Positions 45,691 to 58,600 of a stretch of 64,000 nt of DNA are shown here, in pieces. Numbering within the stretch: the stretch's first letter is position 1; each line of letters starts with the position of its first letter. Made by a program: the position numbers and the translations under genes. The notes beneath the pieces were generated by a model, which was not told where the DNA came from, ran no database searches, and saw nothing but the letters and a program-made list of their open reading frames with translations. The stretch covers positions 130,363,547-130,427,546 of the forward strand of contig CM054116.1 in NCBI GenBank assembly GCA_028673005.1, written 5' to 3'. The DNA comes from Tanypteryx hageni. Taxonomy: Eukaryota; Arthropoda; Insecta; Odonata; Petaluridae.

Positions 45691-46168
45691 TGTAATTCAA
45701 TTTATTAATACTCTCTTTACATTCTTAATAGCTATTATTCTAAAAAACAGCCATTCCCCCTTACTTATTAATAATTTGCTAAAAATAAGAGGTACATGTT
45801 ACCTGGTTGGGGCCATTTCATGGAAATCAGTTGCCTGTGAGAAAAATACACTCCCCAGTTCATGACATATATGTGGAGATCGGTGACAACACTGCTGAAA
45901 TGCTGCCCCTAGTGAAGTGCCACCTGAGGCACTGCCTCCCCAATTCATGGCCCTGCTCCTGAAAACAAACCAATACCTGCACAAGAAGAATGAAGAATCA
46001 CTTTTATAGCCACTCAGCTACATCTGAAACTCTGATTAAAAACACAACAGTGCTGCGAATTGGTTCCAATTCCTGTGTTTTTTTTCATCCGATCTCTGAT
46101 ATTTTTAAAAAATGGATGTGTAGTTGTAGCCTATGTATTACAGTAGTAACTGCCAAGTTGGTAGATAT
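45691..46168. other. Non-coding, nothing recognised
   Basis: Contains a moderately GC-rich stretch (45795-45960) with two GCCATTTCATGG/CCCCAATTCATGG-like phrases, perhaps an old element end. No gene. Confidence 0.35.
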
Positions 46169-46172
46169 TTAA

Positions 46173-46446
46173 CCCTTTAATGCTTGGTGGCTAAATATTT
46201 AGACACCACATTTTTCTCTGAGTGCTCACATTCTTTTTCAGCTAAATTGAATAAGTTTCTTATAGGAGCCATTTATAATGTTTAAATTGTTGCACCGAAG
46301 TAGTTTTTGATCAATCCTTTATATAGATTAAAAAATATATATAGGTGGCTAAATATTTCGCTAATAAATGTTAGATATTCAATAAATATTCAATATTCTT
46401 CCTAATCTACGAAAAAGTATCCTCAGGAATTGTGAGTGATAAAGGG
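46173..46446. mobile_element. piggyBac-like MITE (274 bp) with TTAA target sites
   Basis: TTAA (46169-46172) followed by CCCTTTAATGC at the left and GTGATAAAGGG followed by TTAA (46447-46450) at the right. CCC/GGG termini inside TTAA duplications are diagnostic of piggyBac elements. The interior is AT-rich and non-coding, with the phrase GGTGGCTAAATATTT twice. Confidence 0.8.
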
Positions 46447-46450
46447 TTAA

Positions 46451-47817
46451 TGAAGTGGTCAAAAATTTATTGCACTGAATCTGGGTAAAACACTAAATCG
46501 AGGAACACTAATTTGAAGAAAATAATACATTGCTTAAATTGGGTGCATGACAGCACTGCAAAAAATATACATTAAATGCAAGGAAACATTAAATGTGTGA
46601 CTTTTAAGTAGGGGTTTCACCATAAATGGACTAGGTGAACAACCCTAGTTTCTCAAGGATAAACCAACATGGTCAGGGTAGCATACCTCTTATGTTGTAC
46701 CAGTGCCTTTGTACCCATGGTGGCAAGTGTGAGGGATGTGTGAGCAGTGAGGAAGTTTTGCCTTTTACTTACGCCTTTTATGCAAACCAATAAATAGGTT
46801 TCAGGTGCAGAAGTTTTTGATGTCATGAAAAATGACATTGGCTAAAGGTGCCTTAACCAGTCAACATGGTATGCCATATATATTCATCATGGCTATGCCG
46901 TATATATCACTATGGGTATGCCAAAATTGTTCATCATGTGGCTTATATATCAAGTAGTGGTATCGTCGTAGTTTACTTCCCCTCATGTCGAAAAATATTA
47001 GAGTTTTAGGGAAGGTCTGCATCTGTCATGTTGCCTATTATTTCCCTTACATTTTACATTTTTTCGTGCACACGTTTACGGTCAGGTTCGCATTCCCTTT
47101 ATCTCCAGTGGGGTCCTGAAAGCATAAAACCCCCTACAAGTATCAGTTAACATTATAATTTGAAAAACAGATGCTAAAAGAAAAGTAGAATTAGACTTAG
47201 TACAGAAATCTAATCAGTGTTCTGTTGAATATTGAGAGACTCAGTTTCACTTGAAGCATGTGCATCACAGTTATTACGAAGGGTAAATTTCATTTTACGT
47301 AGTAACAAAGTGGTTGAGACTGATTTCTTGGAGGGTGCAATATGATGCTCCAGTGAATATACGTTTTCCATTTATTTAGGATTTTAACATTTTATTTCAT
47401 TGAACAACAAATGTTTATTTGCTGTTTTTAGAAATTTGTTTGATTTTTAGCCTTTTAAAATTGTTTATTTCATCAATTTTAATATGATTTATAGCAGTAA
47501 AACATATTTCATGACGAGAATACTTCATCCGGATATTTTTGTTAATTTATAAAGAAAAATTATTTTTCCATAATGTTTATAATTTTGACATGCAATTCAT
47601 CGTTAATTAATATGCATTTCAATATATTAATAAATATCTAGTAAAACCCTTAATTATTGTCATGAATTTAAAAACCCCAATCAAAGAAAAAGTCCCCACC
47701 AGCTGTGCGTCCAGGCAAAATTAAATCCCAAGATGACTGGTTAAAGGTATGGCACTGGATGTGGTTGCACACCACACAATTCCACTGCACAGCTAAAACC
47801 TTTTTTAATTTGGACAA
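46451..47817. other. Non-coding, nothing recognised
   Basis: No gene, RNA or element boundary recognised. Confidence 0.35.
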
Positions 47818-48023
47818 TTTTTATAATTATTCAGTGGAATAAAAAGCAAAAAAACAAGCCCTTTAAATAAAATATTTATAATTTTCATGTAAACGTTTTG
47901 TAACTCAGAGATCTCTCTGGATTTATGATCAGCTGAGGAGTCATAATTTATACATAAACATTGTAAATATTTTCTTTAAAGGGCTTGTTTTTTGCTTTTT
48001 AGTCTTCTGAAATAATTATAAAA
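47818..48023. mobile_element. Palindromic MITE-like hairpin (~200 bp)
   Basis: The left arm (about 47818-47893, with AAAAAGCAAAAAAACAAGCC and CTTTAAATAAAATATTTATA) is repeated inverted at about 47951-48023 (TTTAAAGGGCTTGTTTTTTG). Arms of about 70 bp surround a spacer of roughly 60 bp. A TA-flanked insertion is possible, but I cannot fix the family. Confidence 0.65.
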
Positions 48024-49761
48024 GTATTCTAAATTAATATTTTTTATTTTTTCTTTTTAATCATGATTTTCTAATATTTATAATGTGGTATTCATTTAAA
48101 TTAAAATCCTTTTTATAAGGGTTATGAATTTAAATTAGCAATAAAAGGAACTGGATACCTTATAAGCAGGGCCGGATTAAGCTGTACGCAGAACACGCAA
48201 GAGAGTGGGGCCCAAAGGTCAAGGGGGCCCATAGCGGGCAGACTCTTTTAGGCATCTGATTAAAGTTTCTGATTTCAAAGGGCTGCCAAGAAGTGCAAAA
48301 CTTGAAATTGTGAATTGCAGGACCACTGCAATGATAAGATGTGATTATAGGCATTCACTTTGCTTTTCTCACAAAATGAAATGCAAAGGACCGCCGAGGA
48401 GGCGAATATAACAATACTGGGGAAAAGTAAGAGTATCTAGAGGCTCATTCTTAACTTCAAGGAAAAATAGGGAGAAAGGGGGCTTGACCCATGGCCTTGC
48501 TGACACATGAAGGGTCCGGATATGCATGTACTCAATTTACAAAGGCAGTAAAGACCCTTTTGTCAATCCCATCTTTGGTTCCCATTTGTCTCTTGCCTCA
48601 TGTAGCCATTGCTTCCTTTGCTTCCCCATATGGTTATTAACTCATACTACAATTTTCGTGAGGTCTCAAAGTTTCTCTTGTTCAATATCCCGATGGGATG
48701 GTAACCGGAAGACTTCCCGTAATGAGCAAGAAGAATGTTACAGCAGGGCCTCTCTTGTTTCCGTGTGAAGAATGGAACATGATTATCCTGGGCCCACATA
48801 TGTCTAGTTTCCAGATGGAGAGGCCACTAGGGTGAAAAGATTCACCGGGTGCCTTCCTAGAATTCTTTTTCTTAGAATTGTTCCTGTCCTCGTTTGGAAA
48901 GGGTGAACAGTTACAAAGTATTAGTTTTACTTGACTCGCCATGGAAGCTATACTGATAGTGATAGCTACGCCTTACGTCAAGTGTTTTGAGAGTTCAGTA
49001 TCGAGTAGTTCAAATATTACACTTTTGTGTTTATATCCAGAAGAATTTAACAGCAGAGTTTATAAGTTCTGTATTACTAAATTTTTACATAATTAATAAT
49101 CCTAGTGTGTTTTGTTTGTGAGTGCAACAGTGACGAAACCACGGAAAACATCTTCGGAGTTAAGGTAAAGTTCATTTTATTTTTGCTACAACAATTAAAA
49201 ACAATCTGATTTTTACTGAATTTGGTCAAAATTTTGTATTAAAATTGATTATTTTTCATTTAAGAGTAAACTATATAAAATTCTGAAATGGAGGTTTTGT
49301 GTTATTATTAAATACTTAAAATCAAAGAAAAAACGTTATATTCAAGGATTTTAAAATATCATAATAAATAATTACCTATATTCATCAGATTTTAGTAAGT
49401 AATTGATAATTTCTTTCTGTATAGCTGTGTCTGTGAAGTTTGTGGTGGTGCTAGTTTTTCTAGGAACAGAATTGAAATTGAGAAATAACAGGAATTTCTT
49501 GCGAGTGATAAGTCGGAGACTCCAGTTTAATTTGTTTGTGTTTGTTTAGTGCTCACCTCAAGAAACTATAAACTATCAAACTGAAGCAAGCACAGCTTAT
49601 AGAAGAGATATCACTTAGTTAACCATGTGAAATACAGAATACAATTTTCAAACGATATATTTTTAATTAATAAATTAAAACATATTATTAACCCAAAAAT
49701 ATCTTCAAAGCATAAATCAGTGCACTAAAACGAAAAAAAAAGATTAGAGAAAATTGAAAGC

Positions 49762-51943
49762 ATGAAAAAAATTCCTAAATTAGATATCTTTTTTGTAACT
49801 TCTCATAGCAGTAAATGTGATACAGTGCAGGATATTGATGTACAATCAGCTGGTGCTTCAGATGCGGAGAATTGCACAAAAGGAATTATTGACCTTCTTA
49901 GACCCATTCCTACTAGCCCAGCTTGTGCTTCTATAGCAGAGGATAATATAGTACCACCTGTAACAGAACCATATAGCTCAGATATATTAGAACATTCTAA
50001 TGATCCCATTGATTGGATTGTGAATGATGACTTCATAGAATTATTATCATCTTTGGAGAGATTACCTAACTAAAATGATGATAAAAATTTTGAAAATTCT
50101 ACGAGGGTAATGTTTGGATCAAAAAGAAAGTTGACTAGTAACCTTTTTTATTCTACCAAACCAAATAGTGAGAAAGAAAAAAGAAAATGGTTTATTTACT
50201 CTCCAAAAAGTGTTAGTGTTCTGTTTATACTGTAAGCTTTTTGGAAAACCTAGGAATCAAAGAGATGCTCTGGTAATAGGATATAATGACTGAAGTAATG
50301 CTGCTCAGCATTTATCAAGCCATGAAAAAAGTTCCAAACATATTACTGCTGGTACATTATTTTTTAGTAGAAGAAAAAATAAAAACAGGTTGGATAAATA
50401 CTTATTGGAACAACTTAATGAAGAAAAAAGTTATTGGAAAAAATTATTTCAAAGGATAATTGAAGTAATTAAATTTCTTGCTGTAAATAACTTACCTTTT
50501 TGCGGGAATACAGAAAACATTGAAGATAGAGACTTTGGGTTGTTTTTACCTACTATGCGGCTCCTTGGAAAATTCAATCCATTCATGGAACAGCACATTA
50601 AGATGAAAGTTAATCGTGGAAAAGGTAAGATTTCCTATTTATCTAAAACTGTCTATGAGAAGTTGATAAATATATTGGCAGAAAAGTATCTCAGAAAATT
50701 TCATGTGTAGTGAAGAAAAATAAATATTTCTCAATTATTGTTGACTCAACACCTGATTGCTCAAATGAAGATCAACTCTGTTTTATTATTCAATACTGCA
50801 CTGAAGTGGGAGAACCAGCATCATCATTTCTAGGATTAATTGCTTTAGAAGAAAGGCACACTGGAAAAAATTTGGCCGAAACTGTTTCAAAAGACCTGAA
50901 AAAAAGAGATATTAAATTATCAGACTGTTTGGGTCAGACTTATGACAATGCAGCAAATTTATCTGGTGTGTATAATGGAGCACAAAAATTCATCAGAGAG
51001 CCATGCACAGTCTTAATTTAGCAAGCAAAGAAGGTATGAAAGCTTCTGAACAATGTTCACATTTCTTCGCCCTTTTCCAGCGTTTGTACAATTTTTTCAG
51101 TTCATCAACTCGAAGATGGCAGAAGTTAAATGAATATTTAACAGGAAAAAAGTTATTAAAATCTTTACCTATTACATGATTTTCTGCTCATTTTCAAACT
51201 GCAGATGTGTTATATGATGGATATGGGGTTGTGATAGAATTCTTGAATAGTCTTATAGAAGACAAATTCTTGAATCAGGAGAGCATAATAGAAGGTAAAA
51301 ACTTGAAGAAGGAACTACTGTACTTGAACACAACATAGCTTTGTGCCATTTTGAAGGATGTGAAACAGAAATAGTGCAAGAAGGGAGTTATTTGATGAAT
51401 CTAAATGCAAAGAGAATGACAAAGAGTCCTCTGAAAACATTTTTGGCATTCCGAGTAAACACCTATTATGTTATGTTAGATACTCTGATAATGTGTCTCA
51501 AACATCGTAATGAAAATTACAAAAAAATAATTGATGTCTTTGCATTTCTATGGGATAAACAAGGTTCAATAGTTGAGTTTGTTCAAATCTATGGGGAAAA
51601 TGTTGAGGAAAATTGTTTGAAAGAAGAATTATTGAAATATAATTCATATAGGGACATAATGTTTAAAGTTGATGAATTGGACTTGGTTATGTTGTTATCT
51701 AATCTCAAACAAAAACAACTATTTCCAAATATTGAGATTGCATTACGAATATTTTTATGTTTGCCCATTTCTAATGCCGAAGGAGAAAGGTCGTTTTCAA
51801 AACTAAAATTAATAAAAAATTATTTAAGATTGACCATGACTCAAAATAGGCTTTCAAACCTTGGAATGCTAAGCATCGAAGCAGATATAGTTAATGAATT
51901 AGACTTAGATGAAATAATTGATCAGTTTGGAGCATATAAATAA
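49762..51943 (+). pseudogene. ZMYM1-like hAT transposase, frameshifted
   Basis: An open N-terminal segment (49762-50073, acidic, beginning MKKIPKLDIFF) precedes a TTF-type zinc finger at about 50130-50345. There RKWFIYSPKSVS leads, after a frame change, into VFCLYCKLFGK and a SSHEKSSKH region. Then 50390-50710 (KLFQRIIEVIKFLA..LPFCGN), 50710-51021 (IIVDSTPDCS with the first catalytic Asp, and GQTYDNAANLSG with the second), and the C-terminal 51341-51943, ending in the dimerisation block LPISNAEGERSFSKLKLIKN. Stops and frameshifts fall near 50074, 50225-50300, 50709 and 51022-51340. Block order and end sequences agree with ZMYM1/DUF4371 hAT transposases. It is less decayed than the copy inside 20657-23535. 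Confidence 0.85.
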
Positions 51944-52195
51944 CGTAAATTTACAAATTAAAAAGCTAGTTTGTTAAAACTCGAAGCTTAAAGAAGTACA
52001 TTTCCTTGTATGAATACTTATTGTTTCATTATTGAATATGTTTCATGAACTGTATCTTGTGTTAAATATAAATGTAACAATATTTAAGTCTTTATTTTTC
52101 CGTCATTTCTTTTTACAATTTAAGCATATGGTTGGACTTTCATTGTGCTAAGCGTGTGGCCTATGGGTTTCAAATACTTGGAGAGCAAAGGTCTG

Positions 52196-52290
52196 ACATG
52201 CGTGGGCCCCACGGGTCTCGCTTGCCTGGGGTCCATGGGTCTCGCTTGCATGGTACCCACGGGTCTCGCTTGCATGGGGCCCATGGGTCA
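52196..52290. repeat. Subterminal ~30-bp tandem repeats of hAT
   Basis: GGGTCTCGCTTGCNTGG followed by a GGNNCCAC/T phrase occurs three to four times head to tail just inside the right end of the hAT. Related phrases (GGGGCCC) lie just inside the left end at about 48207-48232. Subterminal repeats of this kind serve as transposase binding sites in some hAT elements; that role is an inference here. Confidence 0.6.
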
Positions 52291-52328
52291 CTTGATCCAG
52301 CCCTGCTTATAAGTCATGAAGATATATG

Positions 52329-52497
52329 TACAGTAAATCCTCAGTAATGTGAACCCCACTGCTCTGTACTTCTGTCTATCTGGATAAGGTTGAGCCTGAG
52401 CCACCTTTAATAAAATAAAAGTTTAATAATTTATACTTCAATTAAGCCTATAAAAATATTTTAGTACCGTAAAATCTCAATAATCTGGACCCCACTG
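52329..52497 (+). repeat. Two direct copies of a pogo/Tigger-like end
   Basis: TACAGTAAATCCTCAGTAAT..CCCCACTG (52329-52361) and TACCGTAAAATCTCAATAAT..CCCCACTG (52465-52497) are direct repeats 136 bp apart. They resemble the CAGTAAAATCTC..ATCTGGAC termini of pogo-group elements. Matching right ends are not seen, so they are end fragments. Confidence 0.4.
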
Positions 52498-53850
52498 GAC
52501 CATGTACAGCCAGAGACTCCTTTGCCAATATTGAAGAGTGACTCTGAATAAAATGTGATTTTTGTGAAAAATGTTTAAAAGTTTTAAAAAATTTATAAAA
52601 AGAATAGTGCAGTAGTTATACAAGAGTATGTAGTGTAATATCCTTTGTTGATGCATAGTCCTCAAAACATGCCAAATATATTATTATTGATCATTTAAAA
52701 ATTTAATATAAAATAAGTGCTTGTCAGGAGTTATAGGTTTATTATGCATACATGATAGATATATATAATTAATTGTTACTGTAAAAGTTGTTAATAAAAC
52801 AATGTTTTAGCGCTGTCTGACATTCTAATTTTCCTTCCCTTCCTTTGGCTATAAAACCAGCAATTTCAAACTCACAGCCTAGGAACTAAGTTACTTTATA
52901 CTATGATGAGATCGAAACACAAATTTATTTCTCATAAAATTTGTCACAAAAATCTTTGTGAAGCATGAGAAATTTATGAAGAAACTCCCAAAATATCTGT
53001 AATTTATAGCACATTTCCATTTAAAACACTACACAGTTGGGGCATAAATGAATATTTTTTCCCATTATGAGTGTTTCTTGCCATTGTTTTCAGAGGAAAT
53101 AGAAGGAAGATCAAAACAAAAGGTGAGGGTAATTTAGAAAAACGCTAACTTGGAATCCAATCTGTGGATTTGATGTGGTGCCTTCAGGCAGCCTACTCAG
53201 TGGTGTCCATTTGAGATCCTTGCATAAAACTAACTGTATTCAGCAAGTTCTCCCAACCTGAATCCAAATCCAAGCTGCTCACTTATTTTTTTAATTTTAT
53301 CTGGTGGAATTTAATTTACAATATTTATTACAGTAACACATACATGAGCAAGCAAAATTATGGCAGCAAGTACAATTATGTATTGATGACCAGTGAAAAG
53401 GAGACTTTAAATTGGTAACCATAAAGGGAATAAGAAGGAGTGATGGAGTAATCCCTGAGATAAGTATAATTCAAGTGAATTTCAATTTGGAATTGATGAA
53501 AAAGTGACAGAATATTGTCAAAAGTGCAAAGGAGGCAACTATCATTTTTCATCAACAAAAATTAGTCTTACAAAAAGGAAAAAATACTTTCATATTAAAC
53601 TATGTGTTTTTTATAGTACCAGAGTAATCTTAACATATATGTGCCTATAAATAAATATCATTTGCCACTGATGACCTGATGATGACTTTTTAATTTAGCA
53701 TCATGGTCAAGACAAGAATTTGTAACACAGATAATTATATAAATTTAAAGTTGAATTTACAAATAATGAATGCAATGTCTTTTAAATCAAAATTTTGTAA
53801 TATACACTTTGAAATTATAACTCCAGAAAATGATTATAGCATAACATCAA
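52498..53850. other. Non-coding, nothing recognised
   Basis: AT-rich intergenic sequence between the hAT and the MITE; no gene recognised. Confidence 0.35.
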
Positions 53851-53854
53851 TTAA

Positions 53855-54095
53855 ATAAAACCTTTGATCATGTAAAGCGATTTTAGTCACTGGCACCTTT
53901 TTTTACCATTCACTACGTAAAGTGACTTTGCTCCATGGCCAGACATATCCAATCCTAGGCTGTGGAATTAAGGATGGTGAAGTGTAACGCTTCATATGGT
54001 AAACGTTTTTTGAAGGCTGTGGGGCAAAGTTGCTGTACATGGTGAATGGTAATAAAAGGTGCCAGTGGCTAAAGTCACTTTATGCAGACAAAGGG
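53855..54095. mobile_element. piggyBac-like MITE with ~60-bp inverted ends
   Basis: The right end is AAAGGG followed by TTAA (54096-54099). The left TTAA is at 53851-53854, with a small change before ACCTTTGATC. The arms match inverted over about 60 bp: GTCACTGGCACCTTTTTTTA with ACCATTCACTACGT on the left, versus the reverse complement of 54020-54085. The interior contains no coding frame. Confidence 0.65.
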
Positions 54096-54099
54096 TTAA

Positions 54100-55051
54100 T
54101 CACAACAGGTCAACTTAAAATCTGTTAGGTTATAGAAACTCAGGACCCCTGAAGATGTAAATGTCTGAAGAGATGGAACTTTTAGAGCTCTTAGATGGAA
54201 CAATTTCAAACTTTGATTTATATTGATGAATATTTTAGTCTGTATCACAATAGTTTTAATGACTCATGTAATTGTTTAAGAATGAAAAGTAGAAGAATAA
54301 GAAAGTCAATTTTGGAATCATAAATGTTGATGTTATCTTTATAGTTTTTTGTAAATTCACACCTTAACCTTCTACATGAAGAGAAATTCACTTCTAATGA
54401 AATTTAATTCATATAAACATAATTTTAAAAGTTGCTTGAACAGGAAATAAATGGAATGACTTGTATTTTCTGTAGCAAAAAAACAGATTTATCCAAAATG
54501 TATAAATATTTTTTCATTCTCGATCGTAATATGTTTATGAAAGATGCTTCGATAATAATAATATGTCGTTAAACATGTGGTTACATAATATCAGTTTTCT
54601 TTCAACCTAGTTTACAAATTCTGGCTAATTCTTCACAAAAATCTCATTTTTAAAAACCCCGCCAAATACGTATTACTCAGCGAACTTAACATTGAAAAAC
54701 CCGTTGCGTAGCATTCCAAGCTGAAAACGCCATCCCAATGATTTTAATTCATTGAACTCGACCCAGGTGTGACATGGAGTTCATCAGGTGGAAATTTTAA
54801 TTGTTTCAAAATTCAAGCTGGTGTTTTTAGTTTATTAATGCTGAAAGGTTTATTCCAAGGTGAGCTGAATTGATTTGTTAGATTAAAGATCTCGCAGGAA
54901 CTCCGGTGGAATGTGGAATCGGTTTTCATTGATTAGTGATAATGTGTGTTGATTAAAAACTGCATATTTTGGTAGCATAATTTTAATATTTTTCATTTAT
55001 AGTTTTAAAATTTACATTTTTAGCGTTTCTATTGAAATAAAGGTGTGAATA
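54100..55051. other. Upstream region of the TMEM268-like gene
   Basis: AT-rich sequence preceding the start codon. It should contain the 5' UTR and promoter if the first coding exon is also the first exon, but I see no clear TATA box or initiator and cannot place the transcription start. Confidence 0.35.
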
Positions 55052-55622
55052 ATGAATCCATCGTCTGTTAATGAAGCTCCTAATGCTGGAGATACTGGGA
55101 GAGTTCAGAGGAAAGGCGGCAGCGAGTGGGTAAGCTTTGAAGAAGAAGATTCACCAAGAGCGGACACAGTGAATGAGGAAGGATCAAATGTTTCTGATAA
55201 GACGGAAACAAGAGATACATCCAAGTTGAACGAAAGTCGTGATTCCTCAGAAGAAAAAAAACATGACGCTGAGAATCCTCAAATTCCGTCGAAAAGGAGT
55301 AGAAAAAGTGAACGTATGGATATCAGCAAGGATAAAAATTCAGTCGTGGACAGTGGAGCACCAGCAGTTATATTAACAGAGACTGTGCATGTAAATTTAG
55401 ATCGAAGCCTTAATCGCATGGCAGCAGGCACAGAATCTCCGGGAGGAGTGACATCAGGTAGGGCTGCTAATATGCAAACCCTAAGCACTGTTGATTTGGC
55501 TTCAGCTAATGGTGCCTCTGGAAGAGATGCAGCGACCACAAATCCCGCAGGATCGAATCTTGTTGGGACAGGGATAACCTCGTCCGGAATTTCTGGAGCT
55601 TCTTCAATTCGCGAAGGATTTG
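55052..55622 (+). CDS. TMEM268: TMEM268-like gene, coding exon 1
   Basis: Starts at ATG in GAATAATGAATCC; the next upstream in-frame ATG is not supported. Ends at donor GG|GTAAGT with one base of a split codon. Encodes the hydrophilic N-terminus of 190 residues, with strings of Ser, Asp and Glu followed by a Gly/Ala/Thr/Ser-rich part. Confidence 0.78.
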
Positions 55623-58600
55623 GTAAGTTATGATTAGTTTTACTTGTATGTTTCCTTAGGTAGTTACTTTAACTTATAATAAATGCCCATGTCTCATCAG
55701 CTTGCTACTAAATATTCATTTTGTTGATTAAGAATTTTATCTTAGACTTTTCAATAACATAATACCATTCCAACGTGAGAAGCTTTTCACATCTCTAAAG
55801 CAGTCATTGCGTATATCATTAAAAATAATAAAGAATCAGTTGGACAAGTTTCACATAAATATATATAGACACATTTACTATTAAGCTTCTGTGTGTATTA
55901 ATTGTTCAGAAATTTTACAGAAGTTTTGTGATGGTTAAATTAAGAAAGTTATTAAAAATCAACATTCAAAATGGCTTTTTTTAATTTTATAAAATTTAAT
56001 TCATTTCACCAGTTTTCAGTTGACAATATGCTTTTACATTTTCGATTTTTTGTAACGTTTTGCAATTAGAAAGTATCTTCAGCTTGATTAGGATAGATTA
56101 AGAGTCCTTGTATTCCTTTATTTTTTAGATTTTGATTCATGGTTTTGATGGTGAAAGCCTTTTATTAAAATTTTATGTTTAGAATGTTTGTCTGGAACTA
56201 ACATTCAATTGCTACAAAAATTGGATGATTGTTTCTTGTTCAAGTTATTCAACCTACTTTAATATGGATATTACTGGTATTATTTTGGAATTCATCCCTT
56301 CTTATTTCTGGTGTTATTATTTTCAGTGAATGGAGACATCATAGTAACACTGTTACCTGTAAATACCAAGTGGCCTTGGATTACTCCAGCACGATTTCGT
56401 CCAGAACTAGTTCCAGAAGAATTGATGGCTCAAGGATTAACAGTGAGTAGAAGCCATGATCTTCAAGAGGAACTGATTAAAAATTATTGCATTCTTTTCA
56501 CTAATTTATAATGAAAATATAGCCGAGGAAATTTAAATTAATAGGTTATTTTAATCTTTATTATTCAATCTTTCTTGGATAAACTTATTTCTGCTGAATA
56601 TTTTTAAAAAATAGTGGAACAATTTCTCATGAGAAATTTTCATTTTTGTTAGCCTTTTTTAACTTGCCTTTAGCAGAAAAGAATGCCTTTGAGTGTTTCT
56701 GATTTAAATTAAATTTTTTGCAGCTCACTGTTGAGGATTACGTCAGTGCTATGGAGACTCTGACAAATGATGTGCGCTTCCATGCTTACAATGCCTGTTA
56801 CAAGCGAGTACTTGTTGCTTGGATATGCGCTGCATTTGCTGTTCTACTTGCATTGCTTTTTTCTGGAATTACAGGCCTTACATTGTTTGGACTGGGTATA
56901 CTTTGGCTACTGTTGAATGCAGCAGCTATTTTTCTCTGTATGTGGCTTAAAATCAAGGTAAAATTATTTATATTGCCTATTTCTCTATGATTTTCTTTGT
57001 TCTAAAATTGATTTTTACCCCTTAGCTGTGCTTATTACTATTGCTGTAGTCTAATTTGTAATTATGTCAAGTCAGTTATATAAATATAATACAGGAGACT
57101 TTTTTTCGATTTTTTCCAGACGTGAATTTTTTTAATGAAAGGGAATGGCTTTCTTTCTACGTATAAATATATAATTTTTCTACTTTTGTTTTAATATTCA
57201 ATCAATAATGTTTCAATGTGTATGGATTAAGAGAAAGCATGATCTCTGCATTTAAGGGGTTTTTAGGTTAACTTAAAATTTATTAATTTTAGCATTTTTG
57301 GAGTAAGGTTTACCATTTTGCATTTTATTTGAATGTAAAGTTTTTCATTAGTTGCATAGTTGTAGTATTATTTATAAAAATATCTGCCCGTATTTTGTAT
57401 TTCCTGGTTAATAATTTTCTATGGGATTTATTCTAAATATAGCTAAATCACAATTTAGAAAGATGCTTGGCCCAAGTCAACAAACAACTCCTTCGGCATC
57501 GAATCCTACTAGGACTTGATGATCGGGGTAAACTTTCCTGCCATAAGGTCAACCTTTGCTTCATTTATTTTGACACAATGGAATGCATTGTAAGTGAACT
57601 TATAAATTCTTATTATTATTGAAGTATTAAATTTTGTACATGTTAAATAATCAAATTTAAGTTTCATTTATCAGTAACATTTTATTACATTTTCTGAGTG
57701 TTATGAATTAAAGCTTTGTTGGAAAGGAAATAGCATATATTGCAAAGAACTTAATTGGCAATCTTGCTAAATATGTATAGCTGTTGTTTGAGTATCATTT
57801 TCTACAAAGAATCTAATTATACTACAATCTTTGTTCTTTATTCTTGTATTTATCCTTAAATTTTTAATTATGTTTGAGTATGTTATAATTTTGTCATTCT
57901 TTCTGTAATAAACTCTTCTATCACTACCGAGAATGTAAAAGTCTACTGCATCACCAATCAGCCTATATCCACATGTCTGCATTCTGATAGTACTTCATTT
58001 TTATGGATTCGTTGCACAAAGTGAATGCATATAGGGGAGGTCGTTTCCATCCACCCATCCGCATGTTAAAACTCGAAAACCGCTGGATGTCAAAATCGGA
58101 CAAAAATGATGACCACTTTACATGAAGACCTACAATGTTCCTTTATTTCAACTCGGGAACCGTTGGGCATATTTTGATGAAATTTGGAAAGTTTTGCTAA
58201 AATTAGTCGACCGATTCAAATTTTGGTTAAAATCGGACAACAATTACGACCACTTTATATGACCTACAAATAATTCACAATGTTCCTTTGTTTCAACTCG
58301 GGAACCGCTTGATGTATGTTGATGAAATTGGGTATTCGGGAGTTTTGCTAAAATTGGTCAACTGTTTCCAATTTTGGTGAAAATCGGACAACAATTACGA
58401 CCACTTTACATGAAGACCTACATGTAGTTTACAATATTCCTTTGTTTAAACTCAGGAACCGCTGGACGTATTTTGATGAAATTTGGCATTGGAGAGTTTT
58501 GCTAAAATTAATTAACTGATTCCAATTTTGCTTAAAATCAAACAACAATTACGACCATTTTACATGACCTACATGTAGTTAACGATGTTCCTTTGTTTCA

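Larger units (their letters stand above)
48167..52305 (+). mobile_element. hAT transposon, ZMYM1 type, complete ends (4139 bp)
   Basis: Perfect 8-bp duplications CTTATAAG (48159-48166 and 52306-52313). Ends are CAGGGCCGGATTAAG and, reverse complemented, CAGGGCTGGATCAAG (13 of 15). The + strand transposase lies at about 49762-51943. The right subterminal region has short tandem GGGTCTCGCTTGCATGG units. The element is full length but its coding frame is broken. Confidence 0.93.
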
